Assembly (NCBI GenBank): GCA_945889565.1
Contig: CAMDBZ010000111.1
Coordinates: forward strand, 1-6,042
Length of the DNA stretch: 6,042 bases
DNA from: Thermoflexus hugenholtzii JAD2
Lineage (GTDB): Bacteria; Chloroflexota; Dehalococcoidia; UBA2979
Direction: 5' to 3'
Of this stretch, positions 4,850 to 6,042 are shown one piece after another. The translations under genes were made by a program, and so were the position numbers. The stretch's first letter is position 1; each line of letters opens with the position of its first letter. The notes beneath the pieces are model-generated. The model was not told the DNA's origin. It saw only the letters and a list, made by a program, of their open reading frames with translations, and made no database searches.

Positions 4850-6042
4850 TGGCTGACTCGCGCGAACTCCCGCTGTCCGGTGTGCGTGTGCTGTCGCAGG
4901 CGATCGTCTGGGCGGGGCCGTTCGGCTCGATGATCCTCGCGGACCTCGGCGCGGACGTGATCGAGATCGAGTCGATCCAGCACCTCAACCCGACGCGCGC
5001 CAACATGCGCCATTACCCGGATGGGGTGCTGCTGGGCGCCACTGGCGCCGCGCTCTACAACCGCGACGGCAGCGAGGGCTTCTGGAACCGCGGCGCGACG
5101 TTCAACTTCGCGAAGCGCGGGCACCGCAGCATCACCATCGACCTCATGCGCGACGAGGGCCGCGAGCTGTTCTTCGGGCTCGTGCGCGAAGCCGACGTGT
5201 TCATCGAAAACAACGCGGCGGACGTCGTCGGCGACCTCGGCATCGACTATCCGACGCTGGCGGCGATCAACCCGCGGTTGATCATGGTGCGCTTCCCCGG
5301 CTTCGGCCTCGACGGGCCGTACGCGCACTTCAAAGGCTACGGCGCGACGATGGAGGCGGTGGTCGGCCACACCATCCTGCGCGGCTATCGCGACTCCGAC
5401 CCGTCGCTGACGCCGCCGATCTACCACGGCGACCCGAACGCCGGCGCGCACGTCGCGTTCTCGGTGCAGGCGGCGCTGATCGCGCGCGAGCGCACGGGCG
5501 AGGGGCAGCTCATCGAGATCTCGCAGGCCGAGGCCGTGCTGCACCACACGAGCTACGCGCTGCTGGATTACGTCATGAACCAGCGCGTGCAGGAGCACTG
5601 GGGCAACCGCCACCCCTCGATGGCGCCGTACGGGCTCTTCCCCGCGCGCGGGGAGGCCCGCTTCGTCGCGCTCGCGATCGACTCCGACGCAGCGTTCGCG
5701 TCGCTCTGCGACGTGCTCGGCTGCCCCGAGCTCGCGAGCGACGCGCGCTTCGCCGACGCGGTCACGCGCTACCGCGAGCAGGACGCGCTCGAGCCGCTGC
5801 TCGCCGCGCGGACGCGCGAACGCGACGAGCGCGAGCTGATGCAGCAGCTGCAGGCCGCCGGCGTGATGGCCGCGATCGTCGCGCACCAGGACGAGATGAC
5901 CGAGGACCCGCACCTGCGCGCCCGCGAGTTCTTTGTGACGCTCGAGCACCCCGAGGTGCCGGCGCGCCCCTACCCCGGCCCGATGGCGCGCTTCCGCGAG
6001 CTGCCGCTGGTGCCGCTGCGCGGGCCCGCGCCGCTGCTGGGC
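4849..6042 (+). CDS. CaiB/BaiF family (type III) CoA-transferase with catalytic Asp, C-terminus cut by window edge
   Basis: The frame is open from the GTG to the right edge: 398 codons read by hand, ending in PLRGPAPLLG, which normally lies about 20-40 residues before the end in this family. The protein is therefore nearly complete. It starts SGVRVLSQAIVWAGPFG and LADLGADVIEIES (10-42). It then has a segment (about 43-86) roughly 20 residues longer than in its neighbour, then FAKRGHRSITIDL (87-99), RFPGFGLDGPY (148-158) and RERTGEGQLIEISQAEA (213-229). The family nucleophile is present as Asp195 in GDPNAG (194-199). Low sequence similarity to the upstream protein outside family motifs suggests different subfamilies rather than a recent duplication. 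It probably transfers CoA to a carboxylate taken up by the permease; donor and acceptor are unknown. Two-subunit members such as BbsEF and SmtAB are precedent for paired genes. Confidence 0.93.
   Translation, partial: MADSRELPLSGVRVLSQAIVWAGPFGSMILADLGADVIEIESIQHLNPTRANMRHYPDGVLLGATGAALYNRDGSEGFWNRGATFNFAKRGHRSITIDLMRDEGRELFFGLVREADVFIENNAADVVGDLGIDYPTLAAINPRLIMVRFPGFGLDGPYAHFKGYGATMEAVVGHTILRGYRDSDPSLTPPIYHGDPNAGAHVAFSVQAALIARERTGEGQLIEISQAEAVLHHTSYALLDYVMNQRVQEHWGNRHPSMAPYGLFPARGEARFVALAIDSDAAFASLCDVLGCPELASDARFADAVTRYREQDALEPLLAARTRERDERELMQQLQAAGVMAAIVAHQDEMTEDPHLRAREFFVTLEHPEVPARPYPGPMARFRELPLVPLRGPAPLLG

Noticed and set aside
4846..5949. Minus-strand open frame of 367 codons opposite the second CoA-transferase
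   Set aside because: The plus strand in this span encodes an unmistakable CaiB/BaiF protein; the antisense translation is a compositional shadow (Arg, Val, His, Ala rich).
3644..6042. The two CoA-transferase genes as a recent tandem duplication
   Set aside because: They share only family motifs; spacing in the N-terminal region and the nucleophile site differ, so they look like separate subfamilies.

Overview
The window comes from a GC-rich bacterial chromosome (about 70% G+C or more by eye), with nearly every third codon position G or C and frequent GTG starts. The gene families present are a 7Fe ferredoxin, an acyl-CoA-dehydrogenase-fold flavoprotein, a DinB-fold protein, an MFS permease and CaiB/BaiF CoA-transferases. 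Together they fit a soil or marine heterotroph such as an actinobacterium, a Chloroflexota/SAR202-type lineage or a related uncultured group. There is no rRNA or other marker gene, so this placement is inference only.

The layout is two divergent gene groups around a 190-bp gap (2035-2224). Leftward, on the minus strand, are a small DinB-like protein (1597-2034), an acyl-CoA-dehydrogenase-family flavoprotein of the monooxygenase-like type (353-1531) and a 7Fe ferredoxin cut by the left edge (1-250). Rightward, on the plus strand, are an MFS carboxylate-type permease (2225-3547), a type III CoA-transferase homologue (3644-4849) and a second one (4849 to the right edge) that overlaps the first by one base.

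The simplest functional reading is a catabolic locus. The permease imports an organic acid, the CoA-transferase pair moves CoA onto it, and the flavoprotein oxidises a substrate or intermediate. The ferredoxin may serve electron transfer here or may be a general housekeeping gene. No substrate can be named from the sequence.

Two points deserve most attention. First, of the two adjacent CoA-transferase proteins, only the downstream one keeps the family's nucleophilic Asp; the upstream one has a hydrophobic residue there. This suggests a hetero-oligomeric enzyme with one catalytic and one degenerate subunit, or two distinct activities. Second, a perfect 10-bp inverted repeat (3581-3590 / 3603-3612) encloses a TATAAC -10-like box just upstream of the CoA-transferase pair. 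It is a good candidate operator or RNA hairpin.

No tRNA, rRNA, mobile element, CRISPR array, riboswitch or convincing intrinsic terminator was seen. No gene-free stretch exceeds 300 bases. I did not find a clearly new defence or mobile system; this looks like a metabolic locus with a few unusual details.
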